This document shows positions 13,914 through 23,753 of a stretch of 48,786 nucleotides of DNA, one piece after another. This DNA is from Micavibrio sp. UBA1664 (GTDB lineage Bacteria; Pseudomonadota; Alphaproteobacteria; Micavibrionales; UBA1664), in the NCBI GenBank assembly GCA_002320485.1, contig DCKW01000050.1, positions 1 to 48,786 on the forward strand. The letters are read 5' to 3'. How positions within the stretch are numbered: position 1 is the stretch's first letter; each line of letters starts with the position of its first letter. A model generated the notes under the pieces. That model saw only the letters and a program-made list of their open reading frames with translations. It did not search any database and was not told where the DNA came from. The translations under genes were made by a program, and so were the position numbers.

Positions 13914-16353
13914 TGGCTTCCTTCAAAATTTGTTCCTCAATATCCTCAAAGATATACTCATCCCTGTCCTTGCGGGCAAGGGTTTCACGGGAAATTTGCA
14001 GAATTGTCGGAACCGCCATCGGTGAAATTTTTTGTAAAGGGCGATGAACTATATGACCGACAACCGATGTCAGGAAATGTTTAATCCGGTCGGCATCAAT
14101 CAAACCGTGACGGGCATCACGGTAGGCGGCGCGCAATAAAACATGATCTGGTTCATATTTCATCAATACATCATAAATAAGATCGCTGCTGACCAGAATT
14201 TGCTTGCCGGTTTTGGTGGTTCCCGGGTGACGTCGTTCAATCATTCCCGATATCACGGCGGCATCACGAAACAGCCGTTTCATCAATGGCGTATCTTGTA
14301 ACCATTCCTCAAAATCCTCAAATATAATCGACGGATCGAACAAGTTCTCGGGATGATCAAACGGTTTTAATGCCCACACCGCGAGGGCATAATCTGTCAT
14401 AACAAACCCCATCGGTCGTTTTTTCAGACGTTTCAATCGTCGTAAAATCAAAAAACCCAATGTTTCGTTGGCGTTGCGCCCTGCAAACGTATAAGCGACC
14501 ATGTAATATCTTTTTTCGAACGGGAATGTTTCAATCACCAGATTTTTCTCATCGGGTAGTTGCGATTTTTCATGTTGGAGTTCCAGCCATTCCCTGATCT
14601 GATCGGGGAATAAAGCCCATTGCTCGGGATGCCCTATCATCTGCCTGACCACATCCGATAAATGTGTCGATAGCGACATTCGTCCGCCTGCATAGTTGGG
14701 AACTTGCGCCTGTTTATCTTTCGAACGGGTGACTTTCACAAACGAGTTGTGGACACCCTGAAATTCCAGAACTTCTCCGCCAAACAAAAACGTATCGCCC
14801 GCCGTCATATTATTAACGAAGCTTTCCTCGATAGACCCGAGCGTTTTGTTTCTTAACATGACCTTTAAAATCGGCGCCTCGACGATTGTTCCGATATTCA
14901 TACGATATTGTCGTGCAATTTTTTTATCCCGCAAGGTGAAGCGGCCGTTATCCTCGCTTAGTCGGGCAAATCGGTCATAGGATTGCAGGGCATAGCCACC
15001 ATCCATTACAAACGACACCACATCATTGAAATCCTGCCGCGATAATGTTTTGTAGGGCCATGCCTTTTGAACCTCATCATAAAGCGCGTCCGCATAAAAT
15101 CCGCCGCTACATGCCACCCCGAACACATGTTGTGCAAGAACGTCCAACCCGCCCTCTTTTGGCTCCACACCATCCAGATTGCCTTTTTTAATTTCCGAAA
15201 TCGCGGCCAAACATTCAATATACTCAAACCGATTTGTCGGAACAAGAATGGCTCGGCTTGGCTCGTTTAAGCGGTGGTTTGACCGGCCGATCCTTTGTAA
15301 TAAACGCGATACACCCTTTGGCGCGCCAACCTGAACAACCAGATCGACATCGGCCCAGTCCAGCCCCAAATCGAGGGATGCGGTCGCCACCACACAATTG
15401 ATTGCGCCTTCTGCCATGGAGGTTTCGACCTTGCGGCGTAATTCCCTCTCTAATGATCCGTGATGAATCCCTATTTTCAGATTATCGTCGTTAATGGTCC
15501 AGAGACTTTGAAACAAATACTCCGCCTGAGATCGTGTATTGACAAATACCACCGCAATTTTGGCTTGGCTGACAGCTTTATAAATTTCGGGGATGGCGTA
15601 TCGCGCGCTATGACCGCTCCACGGCATATGATCCTGCGTTTGTAAAACTTCCACCTGCGGGGTTGTCACTGCGGGGGCGGTAACGATTTCTCCCTTTTTA
15701 CGGCACAGCCAGTCACACGCCGTTTCCCGATCATCCAGTGTTGCCGACAATCCGATCCGTTGCAGGTTTGGCGCAAACGTCGATAAACGCTCAAGATTGA
15801 GAGACAACAAATCCGCTCGTTTGGAGTGTAGAAAAGCATGAATTTCATCAATAATAATATATTTCAGATCTTTGAAATACGTTTCCGCATCCTCATAAGA
15901 TGTCATCAAGGCAAGGGATTCAGGTGTTGTCATCAGAATATCGGGGGGTCTGGTTTTTTGGCGTGCGCGTTTGGATTGCGGCGTATCGCCGGTACGGGTT
16001 TCATAGGTAATATCGAGCCCGATTTCCTCCAGTGGCCTTCCGATATTGCGATGAACATCCACCGCCAATGCCTTTAACGGCGAAATATACAGGGTGTGAA
16101 GTTTGCCGTTTGATCCGTTTTCGTGCAGGTCGACCAGTGAAGGTAAAAATCCGGCCATTGTTTTCCCCGCACCTGTAGGGGCGAATAAAATAAAATCGTG
16201 ACCTTTTCGCGCGGCGTTTAATCCCCTGATTTGATGGTCGAACCAGTGCCACCCCCTGTTATGCATCCATTGGGTTAATGGATGGTCGTGCAAAATCTGT
16301 GGAACCGCCACACCTTTAAACCTATTTGATTGTAAATGACTTTCTTGAACCAT
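13894..16353 (-). CDS. Ligase-associated DEXH-box helicase (Lhr-like)
   Basis: The protein is about 819 residues from the ATG at 16353. Motif I is APTGAGKT, motif II is DEIH, motif III SATL, and the second RecA domain has the TRSQAEYLFQ and QRIGRSNHR motifs. A long Lhr-core/winged-helix region follows, ending in the C-terminal DUF4145-like part of the ligase-associated family. It remodels nucleic acid in repair of chemical DNA damage. The start at 16353 overlaps the divergent exonuclease start at 16336 by 18 bases; a GTG at 16311 with a weak upstream AGG would avoid the overlap and is a fair alternative. The original longer frame to 16458 is rejected because its extra residues lie wholly inside the exonuclease gene. 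Confidence 0.9.
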   Translation of the reverse strand: MVQESHLQSNRFKGVAVPQILHDHPLTQWMHNRGWHWFDHQIRGLNAARKGHDFILFAPTGAGKTMAGFLPSLVDLHENGSNGKLHTLYISPLKALAVDVHRNIGRPLEEIGLDITYETRTGDTPQSKRARQKTRPPDILMTTPESLALMTSYEDAETYFKDLKYIIIDEIHAFLHSKRADLLSLNLERLSTFAPNLQRIGLSATLDDRETACDWLCRKKGEIVTAPAVTTPQVEVLQTQDHMPWSGHSARYAIPEIYKAVSQAKIAVVFVNTRSQAEYLFQSLWTINDDNLKIGIHHGSLERELRRKVETSMAEGAINCVVATASLDLGLDWADVDLVVQVGAPKGVSRLLQRIGRSNHRLNEPSRAILVPTNRFEYIECLAAISEIKKGNLDGVEPKEGGLDVLAQHVFGVACSGGFYADALYDEVQKAWPYKTLSRQDFNDVVSFVMDGGYALQSYDRFARLSEDNGRFTLRDKKIARQYRMNIGTIVEAPILKVMLRNKTLGSIEESFVNNMTAGDTFLFGGEVLEFQGVHNSFVKVTRSKDKQAQVPNYAGGRMSLSTHLSDVVRQMIGHPEQWALFPDQIREWLELQHEKSQLPDEKNLVIETFPFEKRYYMVAYTFAGRNANETLGFLILRRLKRLKKRPMGFVMTDYALAVWALKPFDHPENLFDPSIIFEDFEEWLQDTPLMKRLFRDAAVISGMIERRHPGTTKTGKQILVSSDLIYDVLMKYEPDHVLLRAAYRDARHGLIDADRIKHFLTSVVGHIVHRPLQKISPMAVPTILQISRETLARKDRDEYIFEDIEEQILKEASVDTVN

Positions 16354-17328
16354 CAGCTTTATATAGACCAAATCAACACGTATATCGATCCGATGGTTCC
16401 GCGTGAAACGGCAATCATAACGCACGGCCATGCCGATCATGCCCGTTTCGGCCATCAAAAAGTAATTGCCACCCCTGAAACAATTGCCATTATGAAGGCC
16501 CGTTACGGCGACAATTGCGCGCAGGAATTTCGTCCTCTTCCCCTAAGGCAGACTATGCGAATGGGAGAAATTGACATTACGCTTTATCCCGCAGGTCATG
16601 TTCTGGGAAGCGCGCAAGTGCTTTTAAATGACGGACAAACACGTATCGTTGTGACGGGCGATTACAAACGGGGAAAGGACTCAACATGCGCCGATTATGA
16701 AATTGTTCCGTGCGATATTCTGGTTACCGAGGCAACGTTCGGCCTGCCTGTTTTTCAACATCCCGACCCGCGTGTTGAAATTCAAAAATTATTGCAATCG
16801 GTCAATAACAATCCGGATCGCGCTCACCTGATTGGTGCCTATGCCCTTGGCAAGGGACAACGTGTTATCAAATTACTACGTGAGTCGGGTTACGATAAAA
16901 CAATTTATTTGCATGGGGCGCAGCGTAAGTTATGTGATCTCTACCAAGCGCACGGGATTGATCTAGGCGTTCTTGAAAATGTCGGAAACCGTAAAAAAAG
17001 TGATTTTGCGGGGGAAATTATTGTTGCGCCTCCCAGTGCGATCAAGGATAGATGGTCCCGCCGTTTTCCCGACCCTGTCATTGCCATGGCCAGCGGATGG
17101 ATGCAGGTTAAACAACGCGCTCGGCAAAAAGGTGTGGAATTGCCTTTAATCATTTCAGATCATTGCGATTGGAACGAGTTATTGCAAACCATTCAGGATA
17201 CGGGGGCGAAAACGATCTGGGTCACGCATGGACGCGAAGATGCCCTTGTCCATTATTGTCAAACGCATCTAGGACTTGAGGCCGAACCCTTGTCGATACA
17301 GGGCTTGGGCGAGGGAGAAGACGAATGA
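16336..17328 (+). CDS. Ligase-associated exonuclease (metallo-beta-lactamase fold)
   Basis: The 330-residue protein opens with the YIDP and ITHGHADHARFG motifs, the HxHxDH metal site of the metallo-beta-lactamase/beta-CASP nucleases. It then has AGHVLGSAQV, TGDYKRG and, near the end, ISDHCDWNELL. These match the exonuclease of the ligase-associated cassette. Its stop overlaps the ligase start by 4 bases (ATGA), so the two are coupled. No strong ribosome site is visible before 16336, but the distance from the start to the YIDP motif fits the family. Confidence 0.9.
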   Translation: MTFLNHQLYIDQINTYIDPMVPRETAIITHGHADHARFGHQKVIATPETIAIMKARYGDNCAQEFRPLPLRQTMRMGEIDITLYPAGHVLGSAQVLLNDGQTRIVVTGDYKRGKDSTCADYEIVPCDILVTEATFGLPVFQHPDPRVEIQKLLQSVNNNPDRAHLIGAYALGKGQRVIKLLRESGYDKTIYLHGAQRKLCDLYQAHGIDLGVLENVGNRKKSDFAGEIIVAPPSAIKDRWSRRFPDPVIAMASGWMQVKQRARQKGVELPLIISDHCDWNELLQTIQDTGAKTIWVTHGREDALVHYCQTHLGLEAEPLSIQGLGEGEDE

Positions 17329-18899
17329 AAGAATTTGCAATCTTGCTTGAAAAGCTTGCTCTGACGCCTTCCAGAAACAGGAAAATCGCCTTAATCAGTG
17401 ATTATATGGCTGTTACGCCCGACCCCGATCGTGGATTAGCGTTAGCGATCCTGACAAATAATATGACATTTACGCATATCAAATCTGGAAAATTAAAAGA
17501 TATTGCAAAAAATCATGTCGATGAATTTCTGTTCAAACTGTCCTACAATTATGTTGGGGACACGGCGGAGACAATCGCCCTTATATGGCCCTATTACGAG
17601 GAAGGATATGATTTACCGCCATTGCATCGGATAGTTGAAGAGTTTGAAAATACCCCGAAGTCTGACATTCCGAAAATGATTGAGAATTATTTGACCATTG
17701 CCACACCGAACGAGCGATGGGCGATGATCAAAATTGCAACCGGCGGCCTGAGAATTGGCGTATCGGAACGTCTTGCAAAAACCGCTTTGGCAAAATTCGG
17801 CAATAAGGATTTACAGGAAATAGAAGAGATATGGCATGGATTAAAACCACCCTATCTATCACTATTCGACTGGATTGAGGGCAAAGGCCCTAAACCGCAT
17901 GTAAAATTTTCGGATGTGTTTCATCCCCTGATGCTTTCGACCCCCATCGACGAGGAAAAGGATTTCGAAAAACTTGATATTGCTGATTTTCAGGTCGAAT
18001 GGAAATGGGACGGCATTCGCGTACAACTTGTAATGGACGGCGACAAACGCGCGCTATTTTCACGAACAGGTGACGATATTTCGGCCGCATTTCCCGACAT
18101 TACCCAGAATGTCAACGGCTCTGCGGTTTTGGATGGCGAGCTTTTGGTGGGCAAAGATTTCATGCCGGATAGTTTCAATCATTTGCAACAGCGCCTGAAC
18201 AGAAAGACCGTCACCCAAAAACAAATGAGCAGCCACCCCGCCTACATTTGTGTTTATGACATGCTGTTTGATAATGGGGAGGATATTCGCAATCTGCCGT
18301 TGATCCAACGACGTAAACGCCTTGAGGAATGGTTTGACAAAAACCCGCAAACACGCCTGACATTATCGGAAATATTAGAGTCGTCCACATGGGATAGCGT
18401 TACGTCAACCCGTCAAAAAGGTGCCGACGACCATGGTCATGAGGGAGTGATGATAAAACGCAAAGAAAGCGTTTACGTCCCCGGCCGTCCGCGCGGCGAA
18501 TGGTTTAAATGGAAACGCAACCCGTTCTTTGTCGATGCCGTCATGATGTATGGGCAACGCGGGCATGGTAAACGGTCTTCCTATTATTCCGATTACACCT
18601 TTGGAGTGTGGGACGGCAACAATATCGTTCCCATAGGTAAAGCCTATTCCGGTTTTACAGATGAAGAACTTGTCCTCCTTGATAAATTTGTCCGCAACAA
18701 CACCGTGTCGCGTTTCGGTCCCGTGCGTGAAGTCAAAAAAGAGCTGGTACTGGAAATTGCTTTTGACTCGATGCAGGAAAGTACACGGCATAAATCGGGA
18801 ATAGCCTTACGGTTTCCGCGTATCCATCGAATCCGCTGGGACAAACCCGTTCAGGAGGTTCAATCGCTCAGCGAAATACGCCGAGAATTTTTAATTTAA
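17325..18899 (+). CDS. ATP-dependent DNA ligase (ligase-associated cassette)
   Basis: The 524-residue enzyme has an N-terminal helical DNA-binding domain (about 1-200), an adenylation domain whose catalytic lysine lies in the motif EWKWDGIR (motif I, K about 228), motif IIIa FPD, motif IV EGVMIKR, motif V WFKWKR, and an OB-fold domain ending in FPRIHRIRWDKP. It seals nicks using ATP, unlike the NAD-dependent LigA used in replication. In alphaproteobacteria this family is linked to cisplatin-type damage response. It overlaps the exonuclease start-to-stop and is followed by a TPP riboswitch, with no terminator of its own visible. Confidence 0.92.
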   Translation: MKEFAILLEKLALTPSRNRKIALISDYMAVTPDPDRGLALAILTNNMTFTHIKSGKLKDIAKNHVDEFLFKLSYNYVGDTAETIALIWPYYEEGYDLPPLHRIVEEFENTPKSDIPKMIENYLTIATPNERWAMIKIATGGLRIGVSERLAKTALAKFGNKDLQEIEEIWHGLKPPYLSLFDWIEGKGPKPHVKFSDVFHPLMLSTPIDEEKDFEKLDIADFQVEWKWDGIRVQLVMDGDKRALFSRTGDDISAAFPDITQNVNGSAVLDGELLVGKDFMPDSFNHLQQRLNRKTVTQKQMSSHPAYICVYDMLFDNGEDIRNLPLIQRRKRLEEWFDKNPQTRLTLSEILESSTWDSVTSTRQKGADDHGHEGVMIKRKESVYVPGRPRGEWFKWKRNPFFVDAVMMYGQRGHGKRSSYYSDYTFGVWDGNNIVPIGKAYSGFTDEELVLLDKFVRNNTVSRFGPVREVKKELVLEIAFDSMQESTRHKSGIALRFPRIHRIRWDKPVQEVQSLSEIRREFLI

Positions 18900-18950
18900 A
18901 AACTTAAAAAAATAATGAACCTTTTTGATCGTGGTTTGTTAGCTATATAA

Positions 18951-19032
18951 TAGCAGGGGCGCTGTTTATTTATAAATGGCTGAGACGCACCCTTTGAACC
19001 TGAAACGGGTAATGCCGTCGCAAGGAAGCTAT
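18951..19032 (+). ncRNA. TPP riboswitch aptamer (THI box)
   Basis: The sequence carries the conserved TPP-aptamer blocks in order: the 5' GGGGCGC, CTGAGA, ACCCTTTGAACCTG, GGGTAATGCCG and AAGGAAGC. A closing P1 helix forms between TAGC (18951-18954) and GCTA (19028-19031). The 5' strand AGCAGGGG (18952-18959) is exactly complementary to CCCCTGCT at 19043-19050 in the downstream terminator. Ligand binding should therefore hold the aptamer and let the terminator form, while its absence favours an antiterminator. The next gene is an HPt protein, not a thiamine gene. Confidence 0.9.
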
Positions 19033-19037
19033 TTCAC

Positions 19038-19079
19038 GGAAACCCCTGCTTCTTTTGAAGTCTGGGGTTTCCTTTTTTT
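19038..19079 (+). terminator. Riboswitch-controlled intrinsic terminator
   Basis: GGAAACCCC (19038-19046) pairs with GGGGTTTCC (19064-19072), followed by seven T. The 5' arm and loop carry CCCCTGCT, complementary to the 5' strand of the aptamer, so terminator and antiterminator are mutually exclusive. Confidence 0.88.
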
Positions 19080-19157
19080 AAAAACACCTTAACTTTTTTT
19101 TAACTCCCGTAAGTAAAAATAAATTTAACTGTCAATCAAATTTTTTAAAACATAACT

Positions 19158-19499
19158 ATGTATGACTCTCAAAAACTAGATATTTTTCTCAATCAATTTG
19201 GTGAAACAAAACATCAAATGTTATTGGAAGCCTATTCATCCAGCCTGGCTGAGCAACGGGAAGAATGTAAAAAAGCCCTTGCGAATAGCGACGTGCGTAA
19301 ATTATATTTTTTGACACATGATATTAAATCCATTGCACTAGCAATCGGCGCCCACGATTTGGGTCATACGGCCCAATCCATCGAAAAAAATGCGAAAAAC
19401 GATAATGATAAAGCTGCATTAACTGATGTTCCGCAGTTGATCGATTATATTGAGGACCTTAAGGCCGTTATCGATAATGCATTGGCCACAGGCCGATAA
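19158..19499 (+). CDS. HPt (histidine phosphotransfer) domain protein
   Basis: The 113-residue all-helical protein has the HPt core motif with H54 in THDIKS, the usual H-x-x-K-S site that passes phosphate between receiver domains. It has no kinase or receiver domain. It lies 79 bases after a TPP-riboswitch terminator and ends 3 bases from the 3' end of the convergent hybrid kinase at 19503, which lacks its own HPt. A role as the transfer partner of that kinase, or of the kinase at 8078, is inferred. No clear ribosome site is seen; the ATG at 19158 is preceded by AT-rich sequence. Confidence 0.8.
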   Translation: MYDSQKLDIFLNQFGETKHQMLLEAYSSSLAEQREECKKALANSDVRKLYFLTHDIKSIALAIGAHDLGHTAQSIEKNAKNDNDKAALTDVPQLIDYIEDLKAVIDNALATGR

Positions 19500-19502
19500 C
19501 AT

Positions 19503-22500
19503 TTAATTCATGTATTCCTTGATTTTATTATATAGAATTTCTGTTTTGACGGGTTTGGATAGATAATCGTTCATCCCAACTTCTATACATTGTTCTTTTT
19601 CCTCGGCCATTGCATTGGCTGTCATCGCAATAATAATATTCGTATGCGTAATTTTTCCTTCTGCCTCCAATTTGCGAATTGCCTTTGTTGCATCAAAACC
19701 ATCCATAACGGGCATCATACAATCCATCAGAACAATATCGTAAGGCGGATTTGCCATACCGACTTTATCTATGGCTTCTTGTCCATTTTGCGCCAAATCC
19801 ACCTTGCATTTCATTGATTCCAGCATATCGGTTGCAACCATTTGGTTAATGAATTCGTTTTCAACAAGCAATATCCGTGCATTTAAAACCCTTTTATCTT
19901 CGCCGGTTTTAGATTGTACGGCTTTTTTCGTAGTTGGAATAATTGCATCTTCAATAATATCGCATGGAATATTGAACGTGAAAGTCGTTCCCTCACCCAC
20001 AACGCTTTTAACATCGATATTTCCGCCCATCATCTCCACCAATTTTTTACTGATGGCCAGTCCTAAACCGGTTCCGCCATATTTTTTCGTGGTTGTCGCA
20101 TCCGCTTGTCCAAATTTATCGAAGATAGTTTCCAGTTTGTTTTGCGGGATTCCAATGCCCGTGTCTTCGACCTTTACGTTCAATACAAATTGGTCGGACC
20201 GGTTTGTTTCACCATCCAATAGAATACGGATATATCCCTGATCCACAAACTTTACGGCATTCCCCAACAGGTTGGTCATAATCTGGCTTAAACGAGTGCT
20301 ATCAATATTGAGTGTGGGAATAGTATTTTTATAAATAAATTCCAACAAAATATTTTTGGCATTCGCACGCGGAAGGAAAATAGTTTTTATACGGTGCATG
20401 AAATCATGAATGTTAACCGGCTCCGGATGAATATCCATTTCACCCGCCTCAATTTTTGACAGATCCAAAATATCATTAATCAAAGATAATAATGTATCGC
20501 CCGAATTGGTAATCGCTTCCAGATATTTATCCTGTTTTTGTGTAATTTTGGTATTGCTTCTCAACAGGTCGGCCGCACCGATAACACCATTTAAGGGTGT
20601 CCTGATTTCATGGCTCATATTGGCAAGAAATTCCGACTTCATAATGTTGGCACGCGTGGCCTCTTCCCGCGCAATTTCCATTTGAGTGGTGTATAAATTA
20701 CGTTCAATCTCAATTTCCTTGCGTTGGGTAATATCCTGAATTTGAGAGATAAAATAAATAATATCACCATCATCATCACGCACAGTTGATACGTTTAGTA
20801 AAGCCCAGACAATATGCCCGTCTTTATGATAATATCGTTTTTCCATTTGATAGGTTGATATGTCGCCTGCAAGAATTTTTTTAAGGCGTTTTAAATCCCC
20901 CTCCAAATCATCCGGATGTGTAATAGTTTGAAAATCAATATTCATCAATTCATCGCGTGTATAGCCAAGTATTTCAACCAAAGCGACATTGACCGTCAGC
21001 CATTTTCCTTCGGGCGAAACCAATGCCATCCCAATAGCCGAATTTTCCATCGCGGTTCTGAATTGCTGCTCACTGTTTTTAAGCTCGTTTGCTTTGATAT
21101 GTAACAATCGGGTTTGTCTGCTTGCGGCCATGGCATAATAAATGGCAAACCCGATTAAAACAGACATAAACATTCCGCCTAACAATATAATCAGCGGTAA
21201 ATAGGATTTTTGGGTTTCCATGAAGCGGGATGTAGGCCAAACCCGAACCGTCCATATACGGTTGAAAAATACGATGTCAGATTGTATCGCCATGCCCTCA
21301 TGTCGAGCTGCATCTTCCCCTGTTTGTGTGTAAACGACTGCCTTCCCATCGCTGATTTCGATATTAAACATTTCCCGCGTTTCGGCAGAAAGACTGTTTT
21401 TAAAAAACAAATCCAGGTCATAAATTCCGGTGATAAATCCGTCAAAGCTTTGATTAGGGTAGAGCGGGATATAGCAAATAATCGCTTTATACCCCTGCAC
21501 TAAGTTTATGGGAGGTGTCATGGTTATTGTGTCGGGTGTCATAGCCTCTTCTATTAATGTACGTCGTTCACCATTGAAGGTTACATCAAGGCCTATTATA
21601 TTTTCATTCTTCTCCAACGGTTGAACCCAACGGACATGGAAATCCCTGTCAACCCATTGCAATGTCGTGAGGGCTTGCGTATCGTTTAATAAATTTAAGG
21701 CTTCCGCATTCCATTCATTTTCAGGAATACCATTGCGGCTTTGCCACCTTAGGGCCATTCGACGTTGCGCAATAATTGTATAGCGAATCGTATTATTAAC
21801 GGCCTTTTTTACACTGTCCAATTCATCAGTTAACGATTTTACAACTAACGACTTTTCCTCCTGAGCCATCTGCACATATGTCAGACCTGCGATAGCAAAT
21901 GTTAACATCCCTGCCATGACGGGAATAATATATAAAGCGGATTCGCCTTGCCCTCGCACATAAGATCGGCGTGCGTTTTCGGTGTTCGCGGAGATTATAA
22001 GCAGCATGGCACCGAGAAGACCAGAAAACATAAGCCCGACAATAAGGATATACCATAAGGACCAGTTATAGGATAAAGCGGATTTTGTATCATTTTGAAT
22101 GAAATGCATTTCCCATTCATGTCCGGCAACAGAGACGTTTATTTTTGTCTGTATTCTGTTTTGCGATACAGGTGGATGATGGGGGTTTTCTTTGAAATCA
22201 CTGCTACGTGTATCGTATAAAATATTATTTTGTTTGGCGCTTAAATCCTGCATCACCAAAATCATATTTTTTTGTTTTAAGAGATTGAAAACAGGCTCCA
22301 TCATCTTGCGGACAATAAAGACACCCGCTGTGTAGCCGATCAGGTTTTCACGGCGGGCAATAACATCATTTAAGGTGGATGATATACCGTAGACGGGATT
22401 ATAAAAAATAATACCGTACTCGTTTTCCGCCTGCACAAGAGATATTCGACTGGTAGCCATTACCGCGCTTTCATCGCGGGCACGATCGAGTGTTTTACTC

Positions 22501-23573
22501 CGAATATCCCCTGCTATCGCATCAATACTGTATGTATCATAGCCCAAGGCCGTCTGGTTATTATCGGAAGTCACTGTGTAAGTCACCGGAAAATAGACTG
22601 GCCTTTGGCCTGCCGCACCATTTTGGCCGTTTCCTAACCTTTCCCATATCTCGAAATTTGGAAACCCTTGTGTACGGATGTAATTTTCAAATTCCGCGCG
22701 TTGCGGTAGCATCACCTTTTGATTCCATGATAATGATTGAATACCAGGATATGTATCTAATAATTTACCCGAAAAATTACGAAATTCTTGGTCTGTTACT
22801 TCATCGGAAGACATAACGAATTGTGCGTTGGCAACAAGAATATCAAAATACCCTTGCAAATTTTTCTCGAACACATCGACAATTTCATTGGCGCTGTTTT
22901 TAAACTCATCCAGCCTTTTTTGCTCAACGGTATTTTTTGCACCGATAAACAGGAAAATGGCCATGGCAGCGAATAGGCTTAATGGAATAACGACAATGGT
23001 TTTTCGTAAAATACTAGATGTGGGGCTGGCTAAGATTAAAATGACCGGCGCAAAAAGCAAGACACCTATCGTATCCCCCACCCACCACGTAAACACGTTA
23101 ATAGAAAATGCCTCAGGCGGAAGGACACCTGATAAATATAATACAGCCGGACCTATCGTTGCATTAATCAGGCATGAGACAACGCCGCCGAAAAACAAAA
23201 GGGCAAAGATATCTTTTTCCGATCTCAAAATGGTCGGATCATTCACTTTCACCTTTACCAACCTACCGCCGCAATAAGCTTGCAACATAGCACCGAAAGC
23301 GATTCCCACCGCCACGATAATGGATTTAAATTCAGTGATGTCCGCTCCGTTAGAAGAGGCAACGAAAAAATTGATAATCAATGATCCTGCAAACACGGCC
23401 GGCAACATCTTTCGGCCGCCCAATAAAACGCCGGCAAGGGCAACACCCGCCGCAGGCCATACCGGAGAGGCAAATCCCGGCGGAATTGCCAACATAAGGG
23501 ACAAACGACCCACACAAGCATAAGCTGCCGCCAACATTAAGAATTTTAAAACGAATATTACAAATGTTCTCAT
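19503..23573 (-). CDS. Giant hybrid sensor kinase: MASE1, CHASE, second sensor, PAS, HisKA, HATPase, receiver
   Basis: The 1356-residue inner-membrane protein begins with an eight-helix MASE1 domain (about 1-190). A periplasmic CHASE domain follows (about 215-450; sequence features such as SLSWNQKV and GYDTYS), then membrane helices. A second extracytoplasmic CHASE-like sensor (about 560-790) and another helix come next, then PAS (about 840-965), HisKA with HMSHEIRTPLNGV, HATPase with DTGIGI and GGTGLGL, and a receiver with VLMDCMMPVMDG. Two separate periplasmic sensors in one kinase are unusual. Its 3' end abuts the HPt gene. The ligand is unknown. Confidence 0.88.
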   Translation of the reverse strand: MRTFVIFVLKFLMLAAAYACVGRLSLMLAIPPGFASPVWPAAGVALAGVLLGGRKMLPAVFAGSLIINFFVASSNGADITEFKSIIVAVGIAFGAMLQAYCGGRLVKVKVNDPTILRSEKDIFALLFFGGVVSCLINATIGPAVLYLSGVLPPEAFSINVFTWWVGDTIGVLLFAPVILILASPTSSILRKTIVVIPLSLFAAMAIFLFIGAKNTVEQKRLDEFKNSANEIVDVFEKNLQGYFDILVANAQFVMSSDEVTDQEFRNFSGKLLDTYPGIQSLSWNQKVMLPQRAEFENYIRTQGFPNFEIWERLGNGQNGAAGQRPVYFPVTYTVTSDNNQTALGYDTYSIDAIAGDIRSKTLDRARDESAVMATSRISLVQAENEYGIIFYNPVYGISSTLNDVIARRENLIGYTAGVFIVRKMMEPVFNLLKQKNMILVMQDLSAKQNNILYDTRSSDFKENPHHPPVSQNRIQTKINVSVAGHEWEMHFIQNDTKSALSYNWSLWYILIVGLMFSGLLGAMLLIISANTENARRSYVRGQGESALYIIPVMAGMLTFAIAGLTYVQMAQEEKSLVVKSLTDELDSVKKAVNNTIRYTIIAQRRMALRWQSRNGIPENEWNAEALNLLNDTQALTTLQWVDRDFHVRWVQPLEKNENIIGLDVTFNGERRTLIEEAMTPDTITMTPPINLVQGYKAIICYIPLYPNQSFDGFITGIYDLDLFFKNSLSAETREMFNIEISDGKAVVYTQTGEDAARHEGMAIQSDIVFFNRIWTVRVWPTSRFMETQKSYLPLIILLGGMFMSVLIGFAIYYAMAASRQTRLLHIKANELKNSEQQFRTAMENSAIGMALVSPEGKWLTVNVALVEILGYTRDELMNIDFQTITHPDDLEGDLKRLKKILAGDISTYQMEKRYYHKDGHIVWALLNVSTVRDDDGDIIYFISQIQDITQRKEIEIERNLYTTQMEIAREEATRANIMKSEFLANMSHEIRTPLNGVIGAADLLRSNTKITQKQDKYLEAITNSGDTLLSLINDILDLSKIEAGEMDIHPEPVNIHDFMHRIKTIFLPRANAKNILLEFIYKNTIPTLNIDSTRLSQIMTNLLGNAVKFVDQGYIRILLDGETNRSDQFVLNVKVEDTGIGIPQNKLETIFDKFGQADATTTKKYGGTGLGLAISKKLVEMMGGNIDVKSVVGEGTTFTFNIPCDIIEDAIIPTTKKAVQSKTGEDKRVLNARILLVENEFINQMVATDMLESMKCKVDLAQNGQEAIDKVGMANPPYDIVLMDCMMPVMDGFDATKAIRKLEAEGKITHTNIIIAMTANAMAEEKEQCIEVGMNDYLSKPVKTEILYNKIKEYMN

Positions 23574-23753
23574 GTATTTAGATGATCATATTTCCGCAAA
23601 TCACAAACTCACTATTTCACGAATATAAAGTATGCCAGTAACGCCCGCGTCCGCCCAGCCAAAATTTTGCATGGCGTAGTAATGTGGTCATATACAATGA
23701 TTGTCTGAATATGCTATCTGATATCAAAATTCGTTATAAGAGAAGGAAAGAAC

